This document shows positions 43,520-51,588 of a DNA stretch of 64,000 bases, one piece after another. The DNA is from Sorangium aterium. GTDB lineage: Bacteria; Myxococcota_A; Polyangia; Polyangiales; Polyangiaceae. Every line of letters starts with the position of its first letter. Within the stretch, counting starts at the first letter, position 1. The notes under the pieces were generated by a model, which did not search any database, had not been told where the DNA came from, and saw only the letters and a program-made list of their open reading frames with translations. The stretch spans positions 1 to 64,000 of the forward strand of contig NZ_JAQNDK010000006.1 of NCBI RefSeq assembly GCF_028368935.1. Reading direction: 5' to 3'. A program made the position numbers and the translations under genes.

Positions 43520-43744
43520 CGCCACCGCTCCGCCGCCCAGCTCGCCCGCCAGGTCCTGCCCCGCCACCTCCGCGCCTTCGAGGGGGCGCCCGAAGGCGTC
43601 GTTGCCGTCCCACAAGAACGTCGTCTCGCTGTTCGGCTCGCAGGGGCAGGCGAATCGCTCCTCCGAAGCGCCAACCGGCGATCTCGACGATCAGGTCGAT
43701 GCGCTCGAGCGAGGCGGGCACGCGGCGGCGGCTGAGCGGGATCG
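43520..43744 (-). pseudogene. Rhs/YD-repeat protein remnant with frameshift
   Basis: Directly after the stop of the next gene, the minus strand reads IPLSRRRVPASLERIDLIVE then IAGWRFGGAIRLPL, shifts frame near 43640, and continues EPNSETTFLWDGNDAFGRPL. The pair resembles a conserved segment of myxobacterial Rhs-type proteins (a beta domain followed by TFTWDGxDAYGRxLxG). It then degenerates. It suggests that an Rhs toxin gene once stood next to the polymorphic toxin operon. Confidence 0.45.
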
Positions 43745-44818
43745 TTAGGGCATCATGCCGAGCGCGGAGAGAGCATCGACCCAGAGCGGCCAGAGCGTGC
43801 GGTAGAAATGGGTCGCCATCATCATGCCGCCGCTCGGGAGGCGGCGAATGGTGAACGGGGCGTGGTCGGCGAGGAAGTAGACGTGCTCGCCCGTCATCTC
43901 GACGTACCACAGCGGTGGCCCTTTTAGGCTCGCGGGGAGCTGCTCGCCGCGCGCCTTGGCCTGCACCGTCAGGTTGTGGATCTCCTCGGCGCGCGGCTCC
44001 GCGGCGCGCCACGCCTCGTCGGGCACATCCGCGGCGGCCACGAGCGCCTCGATGAGGGCGGAGGCCGGCAGCGCCAGGGCCTTGATGACGGTCTCGCGGG
44101 AGAGCGGGATCGAGCGCCCGCTCTTGTCCGTCGGAACCACGCGCGCCCCGGCCGGCGCGGCTTCCACCCGCGCGCGAAGCGCCTCGATCGACAGGCGCGC
44201 GATCCGCGAGACGCTTTCGTTCTCGTGAAGGCTGACCCACGACAGCGCGAGATCGCGCGCGATGTCGTGGGCGTTCGCGTGGTACGTCGCGCACATCGAG
44301 ACCGGCGCGAGCCAGGTCCAGGCGGTCGTGCAGCCGCCGGTCGAGACGCGCCTGCTCGCGTCGGGCGCGCAGAGGCGGAGGAGAAAGTCCTCGGTGTCGG
44401 TGACGACCTTGTGCCATGCCAGCACGGCCTCGGCCCCGACCGAGGACGAGCCGCTGCCCAAGTCGAGGATCATGTACTTCGGGGCGAATTCCTGGAGATT
44501 TTCAGGGTGCAGGTGGAGGGGGCCCCATGACGTGGAGCGTTCGCTCCTGTCGGTGAAGCAGCGAAGGTTGCAACGGACGAACTGTCCGGAGCTCGAGATC
44601 GAGTGGAGGACGACCTCCGCATCGGCGCGTCGGAAGCGGGCGCGGATCGCCGCGACCGCCTCGTCGACAGGAGCCTCGTGAGTCTCCGGGCCGGGGTAGA
44701 GGCGAACGCCGACCGTATGCGGAGGCTCGTCGACGAGCGCCGACAGCGCCGCGCCGAGCGCGTCGACCCGCGCGGCCTCGTCGCACCAGGCATAGAAGTA
44801 AGGTCCTGCTCTCATCAC
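43745..44818 (-). CDS. Candidate immunity protein, paralogue 1
   Basis: 357 residues starting MMRAGPYFYAWCDEAARVDA, 13 bp after paralogue 2. The two share N-terminal FYAWCDEA-R-VDAL-AALS, mid-region CATYxANAxxIARDLAxSWVxLH, SRETVxKALA and the C-terminal LASGG/LPSGG...TLWPLW-DAL. Not assigned to a known family by me. Position after an exported nuclease-like toxin, tight spacing, duplication, and lack of a signal peptide all fit cytoplasmic immunity proteins. The second copy may protect against a lost toxin variant. Confidence 0.65.
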   Translation of the reverse strand: MMRAGPYFYAWCDEAARVDALGAALSALVDEPPHTVGVRLYPGPETHEAPVDEAVAAIRARFRRADAEVVLHSISSSGQFVRCNLRCFTDRSERSTSWGPLHLHPENLQEFAPKYMILDLGSGSSSVGAEAVLAWHKVVTDTEDFLLRLCAPDASRRVSTGGCTTAWTWLAPVSMCATYHANAHDIARDLALSWVSLHENESVSRIARLSIEALRARVEAAPAGARVVPTDKSGRSIPLSRETVIKALALPASALIEALVAAADVPDEAWRAAEPRAEEIHNLTVQAKARGEQLPASLKGPPLWYVEMTGEHVYFLADHAPFTIRRLPSGGMMMATHFYRTLWPLWVDALSALGMMP

Positions 44819-44831
44819 TCGACGTTCGTTG

Positions 44832-45983
44832 TCAGCACGACAGGCCGAGCGTGTCGAGCGCGTCGGCCCAGAGCGGCCAGAGCGAGCAGAACGGATGGGT
44901 CGCCAGCACCACGCCGCCGCTCGCGAGGCGGCGCACGAGAAACGGCGGGTGCGTTTTCAGGAAGCGGAAGTGACGGTGCTTGTCTGTGTCAACCGGCCAG
45001 GTCGGTGGACCATCACCGGTCTCCGCGAGCCTTCGTGTCCACTCCAGGATCTCAGCGGCGCGCGGCGCGGCCGCACGCCAGGCGCCGTCGGGCAACGCCG
45101 AGGCTTCCAGCGCGTCGAGCAGCGCCGAGGGCGGCGTGGCCAGCGCCTTGAGGACGGTCTCGCGGGAGAGCGACCACGTCGGCGCGCCGCCCCCTTTCCT
45201 GGCGACGCGCGATCCGCGTGGCGGCGCGAGGGCCACGCGCGCCCCGCGCGGCGCGGCTTCGACGCGCGCGTGGAGCATGGACAACGGGATGCCCGCGATG
45301 CGCGACACGTTGTCCTGGTCGTGGAGGTGTACCCACGACACGGCGAGGTCGCGCGCGATCTCGCGGGCGTCCGCGTTGTACGTCGCGCATGTGGTGACCG
45401 GCGCGTGCCAGTGCCATGCGTTCGTGCACGCGCCGGTTCGGACGCGCCCGCTCCCGTCCGGCTCGCAGAAGCGGAGCAGAAGATCCTCGAGGTCGATCTG
45501 CAGGAGGTGCCAGGCCAGCTCGGCCTCGACCTCGAAGGAGCGCGGTCCCCTGCCCCAGGCGAGCTCGAGGATGAAGCCGAAAAAGTGCATGCAGTTCTCC
45601 GGGTACATCTCGAGGGGGCCTTGCGGCTCGTGGGGGCCTCGCAACGACCAGCGAGGTTCGTACGCTTCGGTGAAACACTGAAGATCGACAAGAATGCTGC
45701 GCATGGCAGGGGAGTGGGGTCCACGCTGGTCCGGAAGGGCCAAGCGCTGGGCGCCGGGAAGGATCGTGCTGCACGTGGCGTGAGCCGTGCCGGTGCATGG
45801 GTACTGGGTGCGGATCATGGCGACGGCCGCCTCGATGGATTTCGTGGCGCATCTCACGTCGAAGTTTGCCCACGCATCCAGGAACCCCCCTGGGCGCGCA
45901 AGCGTCGACAGCGCCGCGGCGAGCGCGTCGACCCGCGACGCCTCATCACACCAGGCGTAGAAGCGAGGCCCCGGAGTGCTCAT
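44832..45983 (-). CDS. Candidate immunity protein, paralogue 2
   Basis: 383 residues from ATG 45983, whose first bases overlap the toxin stop (ATGA). It shares the scaffold of the downstream paralogue but differs in the first 130 residues and carries a longer acidic centre. Direct translational coupling to the toxin is the strongest argument that this one is the cognate immunity protein. No signal peptide or membrane helix is seen, so it would act in the cytoplasm where the nuclease must be neutralised. Confidence 0.65.
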   Translation of the reverse strand: MSTPGPRFYAWCDEASRVDALAAALSTLARPGGFLDAWANFDVRCATKSIEAAVAMIRTQYPCTGTAHATCSTILPGAQRLALPDQRGPHSPAMRSILVDLQCFTEAYEPRWSLRGPHEPQGPLEMYPENCMHFFGFILELAWGRGPRSFEVEAELAWHLLQIDLEDLLLRFCEPDGSGRVRTGACTNAWHWHAPVTTCATYNADAREIARDLAVSWVHLHDQDNVSRIAGIPLSMLHARVEAAPRGARVALAPPRGSRVARKGGGAPTWSLSRETVLKALATPPSALLDALEASALPDGAWRAAAPRAAEILEWTRRLAETGDGPPTWPVDTDKHRHFRFLKTHPPFLVRRLASGGVVLATHPFCSLWPLWADALDTLGLSC

Positions 45984-48187
45984 AGCCGGATCACCTTGAT
46001 GGGCATATTGAAGCCTTTCAGGCTCGCCCTCTTGCCTTTCTGCGTGTCGAAGAGGTAACCGTCCTGCGCGATGTACTGGGTGCCACCGAACTTTCCGCCC
46101 CGCTCCATGAGGAGCTGGACCTCCTCGACATCTCCCACGAGTCCGTTCTGCCGTACCCCCTCCATCCCGCTCGACAACTGCTCGATGACGTCATTGCCAT
46201 TGACATTGGCCCCTCCTTTCGCCTCGCTCAGGACGAGCTTGCCCTGCGCGGACACCGTGATGAAGTCGGGCGCCCTTGGCTTGGTGGCCGCATTGCCGGT
46301 CAACTTAGGCCAGAGCGTCGCGCGCACGCCGTCATCGCCGACGCCGAGGAGCGTCCGCCCATCGCGGGCGAGGAACTTCGCCGCCGTCTTCTCGAACGGG
46401 TAGAGCGGCTGCGCCGTCACCGCTCCCCTCAGCGTCTTGTACGCGCGAAGCCTGCGTACCTCAAATCCCTTGACAAGGACATCATCGACCTCCGCGATCT
46501 CCCCAGCGATCCGGATCCCACGCGGCGGTAGCGCGCCGGCGGCAGCAACGCCGTGCCAGATGTGCCCGACCGCCCCGAGCCCGAAGCCGAGCCCCGAGAA
46601 GATCCGCTCCTCATCGCTGAGCTCTCGCCCCGACGGCACACACCACTCCTTGCCCGTCACGGCCTCGCATAGGTCGAGCGTCGGCCCGACCACGGGGACG
46701 AACCCCACCCCGATGCGCGTCGTCGCGTGCACCAGCGTCTGCATCACCTCCCCGTACGCCTCGAAGCCTTCGGCGACCGTCGACATCGCGCCCGCGAACG
46801 CGCTGATCGTCTGGTAGAGCTGCGTCTGCTCCAGGTCGAGCCCGCCCCCCGTCCACAGGTTGAGGTTGTCCTTCATCTGGTCCGCGAGCGCATCGAACCG
46901 TGGCTTCAGCACCGTGTCCACCTGCGCCCGCAGGTCGGCAGGCACGGGCGAGTCCTCGAACCAGTCCGACGCATCCATGAACTGCCGCACGAACCCGGTG
47001 ATCCGGCTCTGCGCCTTCAGGAACGCGTTGGTCTCCGCGAATGACACCCCCATCCGGTCGCGCAGCGCGATCTCCAGCGCCGCGCTGTTGGCCCTCCACG
47101 CCCGCACGTTTGCCACGAAGTCCGCCCGGAGGACCACCACCCGGCCGCTGACGTCCGCCTCCAGCGCCGCGAGCACCGCGTCCGCGTACGCCGCGTAGGG
47201 ATCCCGCCCCTCCTCGAACGCGCCGTCCACCTCCGCGATGTCCGGCACCTCGACCCACGGCACCTCGCTCTCCCCGAGCGCGTACGCCTGCGGGTCGTCC
47301 GGGTCCCACCCCTCGGCGCGCGCGTCTTCCGTCGCCAGGTCCGCCACCTCGTCGGCCTGCGCGCCGAACTCGTCCATCAGTCGCGCGACCTCGTCCTCGA
47401 GATCGCTGACGCTCTTCTTCAGGTCGTCGACGAGCTGCTCCATCGCCGCGCGCGTCTCCGGTGCGACCGCGTCCTCATACCGGTCCAGGATCGCCTCGAG
47501 GTCGGTCCGCGAGATCTCGTCCAGCGGCCGGCCGACAAGGTCCTTGAGCTCGGTGTCGAGCTGCTGGAGCAGGTCCATCTTCTCCGCGAGCAGGCCCACC
47601 GCCCGTGCGTTCGCCACGAGCGCCGCGCGCTCCTTGGCGATCTCGGTCAGCAGGATCTCGATGTCGCGCGCCAGCGCCGGGTTGATCTCCGCGAGGCTCA
47701 GGTCGACGCTCCGGCTGCCCTCGAAACCGGTTGCATCGCGGCGGATATCGAAAAGCGGCTTGTTCAGCCCGAGCGGCTCCGAGACGAGGTGCACCACCTC
47801 GTGCGAGTGGGTACACCAGTCGCCGCCGTTGACGGTGTGGACTCGGAAGTGGAAGTCGTTGCTGCCCGTGCGGAGCAGCACCGAGTCGAACTCCGCCTCG
47901 AAGATGTTGCTCTGGGAGCCATCGGCTTCGATCCGCAGCGCGTCCGGAACCGAGTACGTGGGCAGCGGCGTCTGGTTCACCTCGAAGAATGCCTCGCCCT
48001 CCCTCTCCAGCTCGGCCTTCCCGCATGAGGTCGCGTCCTCGCGCTCGTTCCAGAGCAAGGTGTACGGCGTTCCCGCCCACCCCACCGACGGCGCCAGCAC
48101 CGCCACCATCGTGACCAGCGCGACGAGCTTCCGCAGCACAGCGGCGCGAACGCCACGCGGAGCAACGTTCTTCTTCGACCGCCTCAT
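45980..48187 (-). CDS. Exported polymorphic toxin with PD-(D/E)XK-like C-terminal nuclease
   Basis: 735 residues. A Sec signal (LRKLVALVTMVAVLAPSVGWA) opens the chain. Residues 150-300 are long acidic coiled coils, 400-490 helical. Residues 494-535 (VGFVPVVGPTLDLCEAVTGK) match a pretoxin-TG type segment common before toxin domains. The C-terminal ~95 residues carry PDF (640-642), then LVLSEAKGG with E655 and K657, the D-x(n)-E-x-K signature of PD-(D/E)XK nucleases, followed by a helix (NDVIEQLSSGMEGVRQ) and strands. DNA or RNA cleavage in competitor cells is implied. Its ATG overlaps the stop of the lipoprotein gene and its TGA overlaps immunity paralogue 2. Confidence 0.75.
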   Translation of the reverse strand: MRRSKKNVAPRGVRAAVLRKLVALVTMVAVLAPSVGWAGTPYTLLWNEREDATSCGKAELEREGEAFFEVNQTPLPTYSVPDALRIEADGSQSNIFEAEFDSVLLRTGSNDFHFRVHTVNGGDWCTHSHEVVHLVSEPLGLNKPLFDIRRDATGFEGSRSVDLSLAEINPALARDIEILLTEIAKERAALVANARAVGLLAEKMDLLQQLDTELKDLVGRPLDEISRTDLEAILDRYEDAVAPETRAAMEQLVDDLKKSVSDLEDEVARLMDEFGAQADEVADLATEDARAEGWDPDDPQAYALGESEVPWVEVPDIAEVDGAFEEGRDPYAAYADAVLAALEADVSGRVVVLRADFVANVRAWRANSAALEIALRDRMGVSFAETNAFLKAQSRITGFVRQFMDASDWFEDSPVPADLRAQVDTVLKPRFDALADQMKDNLNLWTGGGLDLEQTQLYQTISAFAGAMSTVAEGFEAYGEVMQTLVHATTRIGVGFVPVVGPTLDLCEAVTGKEWCVPSGRELSDEERIFSGLGFGLGAVGHIWHGVAAAGALPPRGIRIAGEIAEVDDVLVKGFEVRRLRAYKTLRGAVTAQPLYPFEKTAAKFLARDGRTLLGVGDDGVRATLWPKLTGNAATKPRAPDFITVSAQGKLVLSEAKGGANVNGNDVIEQLSSGMEGVRQNGLVGDVEEVQLLMERGGKFGGTQYIAQDGYLFDTQKGKRASLKGFNMPIKVIRL

Positions 48188-49650
48188 GTCCCCTCCGCGC
48201 CGCGCACGGCGGCGTCATACGCGATCGCGGCGCCCTTCACGTCCCCCGCGTCGAGCCTCGCCTGAGCCGCGTCGAGCTCCGCCGCGGCCATGCCCTTCTC
48301 CCGCAGCGCCGCGAGACCCGCCGCGATCTTCTGCGGCACCCCCGTGCTGAGCTCGGCCGCCGCGGCGTCGAACCTTCCTCGAAGCTCCGCGCACCCGGCC
48401 TCGCGCCAGGACGACCCCGCCGCCTCGCAGAGCGGTCGCAGCTGCGCCAGCGCCAGGAGCTCGCCGCACCGCTCGGCCAAGAGCGGCAGCCCGAGCTTCT
48501 CGCTCACCGGCGGCGCCGCCGACAGCGCCGCGACCTGCGCGCGCGCCCGCTCCCCGAAGGCGTCCGACGCCTTACGGGTCCGCGCCTCTGCGATCGCCTC
48601 GCGCGCCCCCTCGTCCATCTGCAGTACGCGGAGCGCCTGCCGGCGCAGCGCGATGCCGCCGAGCAGCGCCGACGCGGTCGCGTCGCTCCGGGCGACGCGA
48701 CCCTTCACGTAACCCAGCATCGCGTTCAGCGAGCGCAGCGCGCCCGAGGTCATGTCCGGCAGCACCGCGCCGTGCGTGGCGAGCAGCTCCCTGTGCGGCG
48801 CCATCGCCTCATCGAAGGAGGCCGCGAAGACCTGGAGCGTCGCCGACCAGCTCAGGATCTCCGCGGTGAGCTCGCCGGGCGCGCGGCTCGCCTCGCGCGC
48901 CGCCGCGAGCACGGCCTGCTCCACGCCGTCGAGGCCGTCGATGTCCGACCGCGACGCCTGCTTCGAGAGCGCCGCGTACGCCGCCGTCTCCGCCGCCTCG
49001 GTCGCGCGATACGCGGCGAAGCGCGCCGCGACGCCCGCGTACTTCGATCGCAGCGGCGCGACGTCGCTCCGGGCCTGGTCGAAGACCGCCTGCACGGCCG
49101 CCATCGCCTGCCGGTCGGCCGCGAGCGTGGCGGCGAGCGGTTCCCTCTCGGCGCTGGCCTTGTCGAGCATCGCCGCCTTGAAGTTGCCGGCCGCGTCGAC
49201 CGGCGCCTCCGCGAGCAGCACCCTCTGGCGGTCCCTCGCCTCGTCGAGCAGCGACGCGAGCTTGCCCGCGAGCGTCGCCCGCAGCGACTCGGCGTTCCTC
49301 GCGTCGTCGCGCACGTACGCGATCGCCTCGTCGATGTGGCCGAACCAGACGCCGAGCGAGGTTTCGCTCGCGACGATCTCCTCCGGCGTCTTGTTGTTCG
49401 GCCAGGTGGCCCACACCTCGATGGGCAGAGCGCCGTCCTTCTCGGCCTGGGCCCACGCGGCGCCCGGCCCCTGATTCTCGCCCACGCAGTGCTCCTCGCC
49501 ACCCACCGCCGCCGCGCAGAAGCTCCCGAACGTGTCGTCCCCGAACTCCCACAAGCACCCGGCCCCTGCCGCGCCGAGCGCCAGGGCGGCCACAGCGACC
49601 GCAAGGATCGTCCTCCGTCGCCTCGGTCTGGATCTTTCGCCCATGCTCAT
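48184..49650 (-). CDS. Helical lipoprotein, first gene of toxin operon
   Basis: 488 residues from ATG 49650, chosen because GGTGGAGG lies just upstream; GTG 49659 is an alternative. Lipobox LGAAGAGC. The mature protein (LWEFGDDTFGSFC...) has a short Cys-containing head and then is almost wholly alpha-helical and Ala-rich, like an extended coiled-coil stalk, with a C-terminal TPR-like helix pair (ARLDAGDVKGAAIAYDAAVR). It overlaps the toxin gene by 4 bp. The order lipoprotein, toxin, immunity recalls myxobacterial sitBAI loci, where an accessory lipoprotein helps toxin transfer, but no sequence similarity is claimed. Confidence 0.75.
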   Translation of the reverse strand: MSMGERSRPRRRRTILAVAVAALALGAAGAGCLWEFGDDTFGSFCAAAVGGEEHCVGENQGPGAAWAQAEKDGALPIEVWATWPNNKTPEEIVASETSLGVWFGHIDEAIAYVRDDARNAESLRATLAGKLASLLDEARDRQRVLLAEAPVDAAGNFKAAMLDKASAEREPLAATLAADRQAMAAVQAVFDQARSDVAPLRSKYAGVAARFAAYRATEAAETAAYAALSKQASRSDIDGLDGVEQAVLAAAREASRAPGELTAEILSWSATLQVFAASFDEAMAPHRELLATHGAVLPDMTSGALRSLNAMLGYVKGRVARSDATASALLGGIALRRQALRVLQMDEGAREAIAEARTRKASDAFGERARAQVAALSAAPPVSEKLGLPLLAERCGELLALAQLRPLCEAAGSSWREAGCAELRGRFDAAAAELSTGVPQKIAAGLAALREKGMAAAELDAAQARLDAGDVKGAAIAYDAAVRGAEGT

Positions 49651-50044
49651 TGCCTCCACCCCGCGATTTTTCTCGCTCGCGCACGCTCGCCCGCATGTTT
49701 TCCAGAAGCAAGCGTCCCCACCAGAGCGCTAGGACATTGCTCGGCCGTGGATCGCGCCCCGAGCGCCAGGTTGTCCGTCCTCAATGCGCGGACAGTCGCG
49801 GAACCGGAGAGGTGTGCTTGGGGGTGCGTGACGCCACGGCCTGCGGACCGGGGTCGAGGCGGACGCCGCTGAGCTCGTGACCCTCGGCGGCGAGCTCCCC
49901 GAGCGAGGTCTCGGCGTCGTGCTCTTGGGGCGCCGCGCGGCTGTCGACGTCGCCACCAGCAGGCCCGCGGGCGCCCTCGTGGAGCTCCGAGCGTGCCACC
50001 GTCGGCGCCCTGTCACACCAGGGTTCGCCTGAAGTGTCGTGATC
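49651..50044. other. Intergenic, no gene seen
   Basis: About 390 bp separating two minus-strand operons. On the plus strand 49843-50030 one frame reads smoothly (AELVTLGGELPERGLGVVLL) without a convincing start, perhaps a decayed fragment. It should also hold the toxin-operon promoter, which I could not identify. Confidence 0.4.
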
Positions 50045-51559
50045 CTATTCAGGGAAACGCAGCGTCTCGACCCGGGTGCCGTCCTCCCCCCGGATCTCTT
50101 CGCCAGACCAATCCCAGCTCACGCCGCCCTTGCCTGGCAGCCCCAGCTTGTAGGTGACACCCTCGATCGTGAGCTGGTCCTCGTCGAGGTAGGCGATGCC
50201 GATCGAGTCGCCGCCGCGCCCCGGGCCGCCGTAGCCGCCATCGCCACCTCGGCCGCCGTTGCCGCCTTCACAGCCCCACCTGCCATCGCCCACGGCCCCG
50301 CCAGGTGCGCCTCGGCCGCCTTTGCCGCCATCCTCGGGCTCCCCGCCGTCACCCCCCGTCCCCGCGTCGAGCGTCTCGATCTCGCTATCGCGCACCGTCA
50401 GCTTGGCGTGGAGCGCGACGATGCCGATCGTTGGCTGGCCGTTCCCGCCCCCTCGGCCGCCTCGTCCGCCGCAGCCCCCTGCGCCGCCCGAGCCGCCGCC
50501 GGCGCCTCCCTTCGCGGCCTCGCCGCACACGACGAGCCCGCCGCGACGGCCGCCGCCCCCGCCGCCGCCTTGGCCCGGCATGCCGCGGCTGCCCTCGGCT
50601 GCCCCATCGCCCTCCCATCCGGTCTCGGTGATCCGCCCGATGCCCTCGCCAACCGCGCCCGGTGTTCCCCAGAGGCCAGGACTGCCGTGGAATCCACTGT
50701 CGCAACCGCCGTCTACTTCGCGGTCTCCGTCCCCGCCCCGTCCTGAGCTGGTGGGGTCGGACGCAAGGACGGGCGTGCCGGTGTCGCCATCCTCCGCGCC
50801 GTCGGGAAGCCCGTCACCACCCTTGCCACTGACGCTCGGCATTCCGCCGTCGCACGGGTTGACCACCGCCGGCCCGCCGGCGATCGTGGCCGCCGAGCAC
50901 GCATCCCCGCCGTACATGCCGTGCGGGCCGTCCGCTGCCTGGGATGGCCAGGGCCACTCTTCGCCATCGCGGCCTCCCAATCCCCAGGATGCGCGGATCT
51001 TGCCCCGGGTGAACTCCACCACGGTATCCGACCGGACCAGCATCCCGACATGAATCCCGCCCAGGACGGTCACATGGTCGATCGTCGAGACGCCATCCGC
51101 TGCCCCGGTGTCGCCCGCGCCCGCTGGCTCGACGATCAGCGCGATGCTCCTACCGGAGCGGGGGACGATCTTGGTCGTATCACCCGGCCCGCGTCCCCAA
51201 TCGACGAGCTGGAAGCCTCCATAGATATCCACGCCGGAGGGCAGCGTGACGTGCTCGTCAAGGCTGAGGTTGGTTAGGAACACGCGACCGCGCCCGGTGC
51301 GTGCGAGCTCGATCCCGCGCTGCATCGAACGAACCGGCCTGTCCTTCGTGCCGGGGTTCGCGTCGTCGCCGCCGAAAAACGGGTCAGTGACGAACACGCC
51401 GCAGCCATCGATCACCTGATCCATGGCAAGCTGCTCGATGCATAGCGATTCTGGGACCGCCTCGCCGGGATCGTTCACCCCTGGAGTGGTGCCGCAACCG
51501 GCAGCGACGAGCGGAACAACAAGGAGAACGAAGAACGTTGAATTGGACATCATCGGCAT
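50045..51559 (-). CDS. Glycine-rich PGRS-like lipoprotein, paralogue 1
   Basis: 504 residues, lipobox VVPLVAAGC. After a Cys-containing head the start of a right-handed beta-helix is seen (DDANPGTKDRPVRSMQRGIE, LPSGVDIYGGF). Residues 200-450 are glycine-rich repeats (GGAGGGSGGAGGCGGRGGRG and similar) with interspersed Asp/Cys. The C-terminus returns to ordinary composition. Such proteins are frequent in myxobacteria and probably form surface coats or bind calcium or carbohydrate. It is 30 bp downstream of paralogue 2 in the same operon. Confidence 0.75.
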   Translation of the reverse strand: MPMMSNSTFFVLLVVPLVAAGCGTTPGVNDPGEAVPESLCIEQLAMDQVIDGCGVFVTDPFFGGDDANPGTKDRPVRSMQRGIELARTGRGRVFLTNLSLDEHVTLPSGVDIYGGFQLVDWGRGPGDTTKIVPRSGRSIALIVEPAGAGDTGAADGVSTIDHVTVLGGIHVGMLVRSDTVVEFTRGKIRASWGLGGRDGEEWPWPSQAADGPHGMYGGDACSAATIAGGPAVVNPCDGGMPSVSGKGGDGLPDGAEDGDTGTPVLASDPTSSGRGGDGDREVDGGCDSGFHGSPGLWGTPGAVGEGIGRITETGWEGDGAAEGSRGMPGQGGGGGGGRRGGLVVCGEAAKGGAGGGSGGAGGCGGRGGRGGGNGQPTIGIVALHAKLTVRDSEIETLDAGTGGDGGEPEDGGKGGRGAPGGAVGDGRWGCEGGNGGRGGDGGYGGPGRGGDSIGIAYLDEDQLTIEGVTYKLGLPGKGGVSWDWSGEEIRGEDGTRVETLRFPE

Positions 51560-51588
51560 CCCTCGACGGCAGCGCTGCGGTGAGCGAC

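Noticed and set aside
43745-49650. Calling the toxin operon a true sitBAI locus
   Set aside because: SitA toxins are lipoproteins; this toxin has a Sec type I signal and I can see no sequence similarity beyond gene order.
49781-49999. 72-codon minus-strand ORF
   Set aside because: No start context, no domain, composition like surrounding shadow frames.
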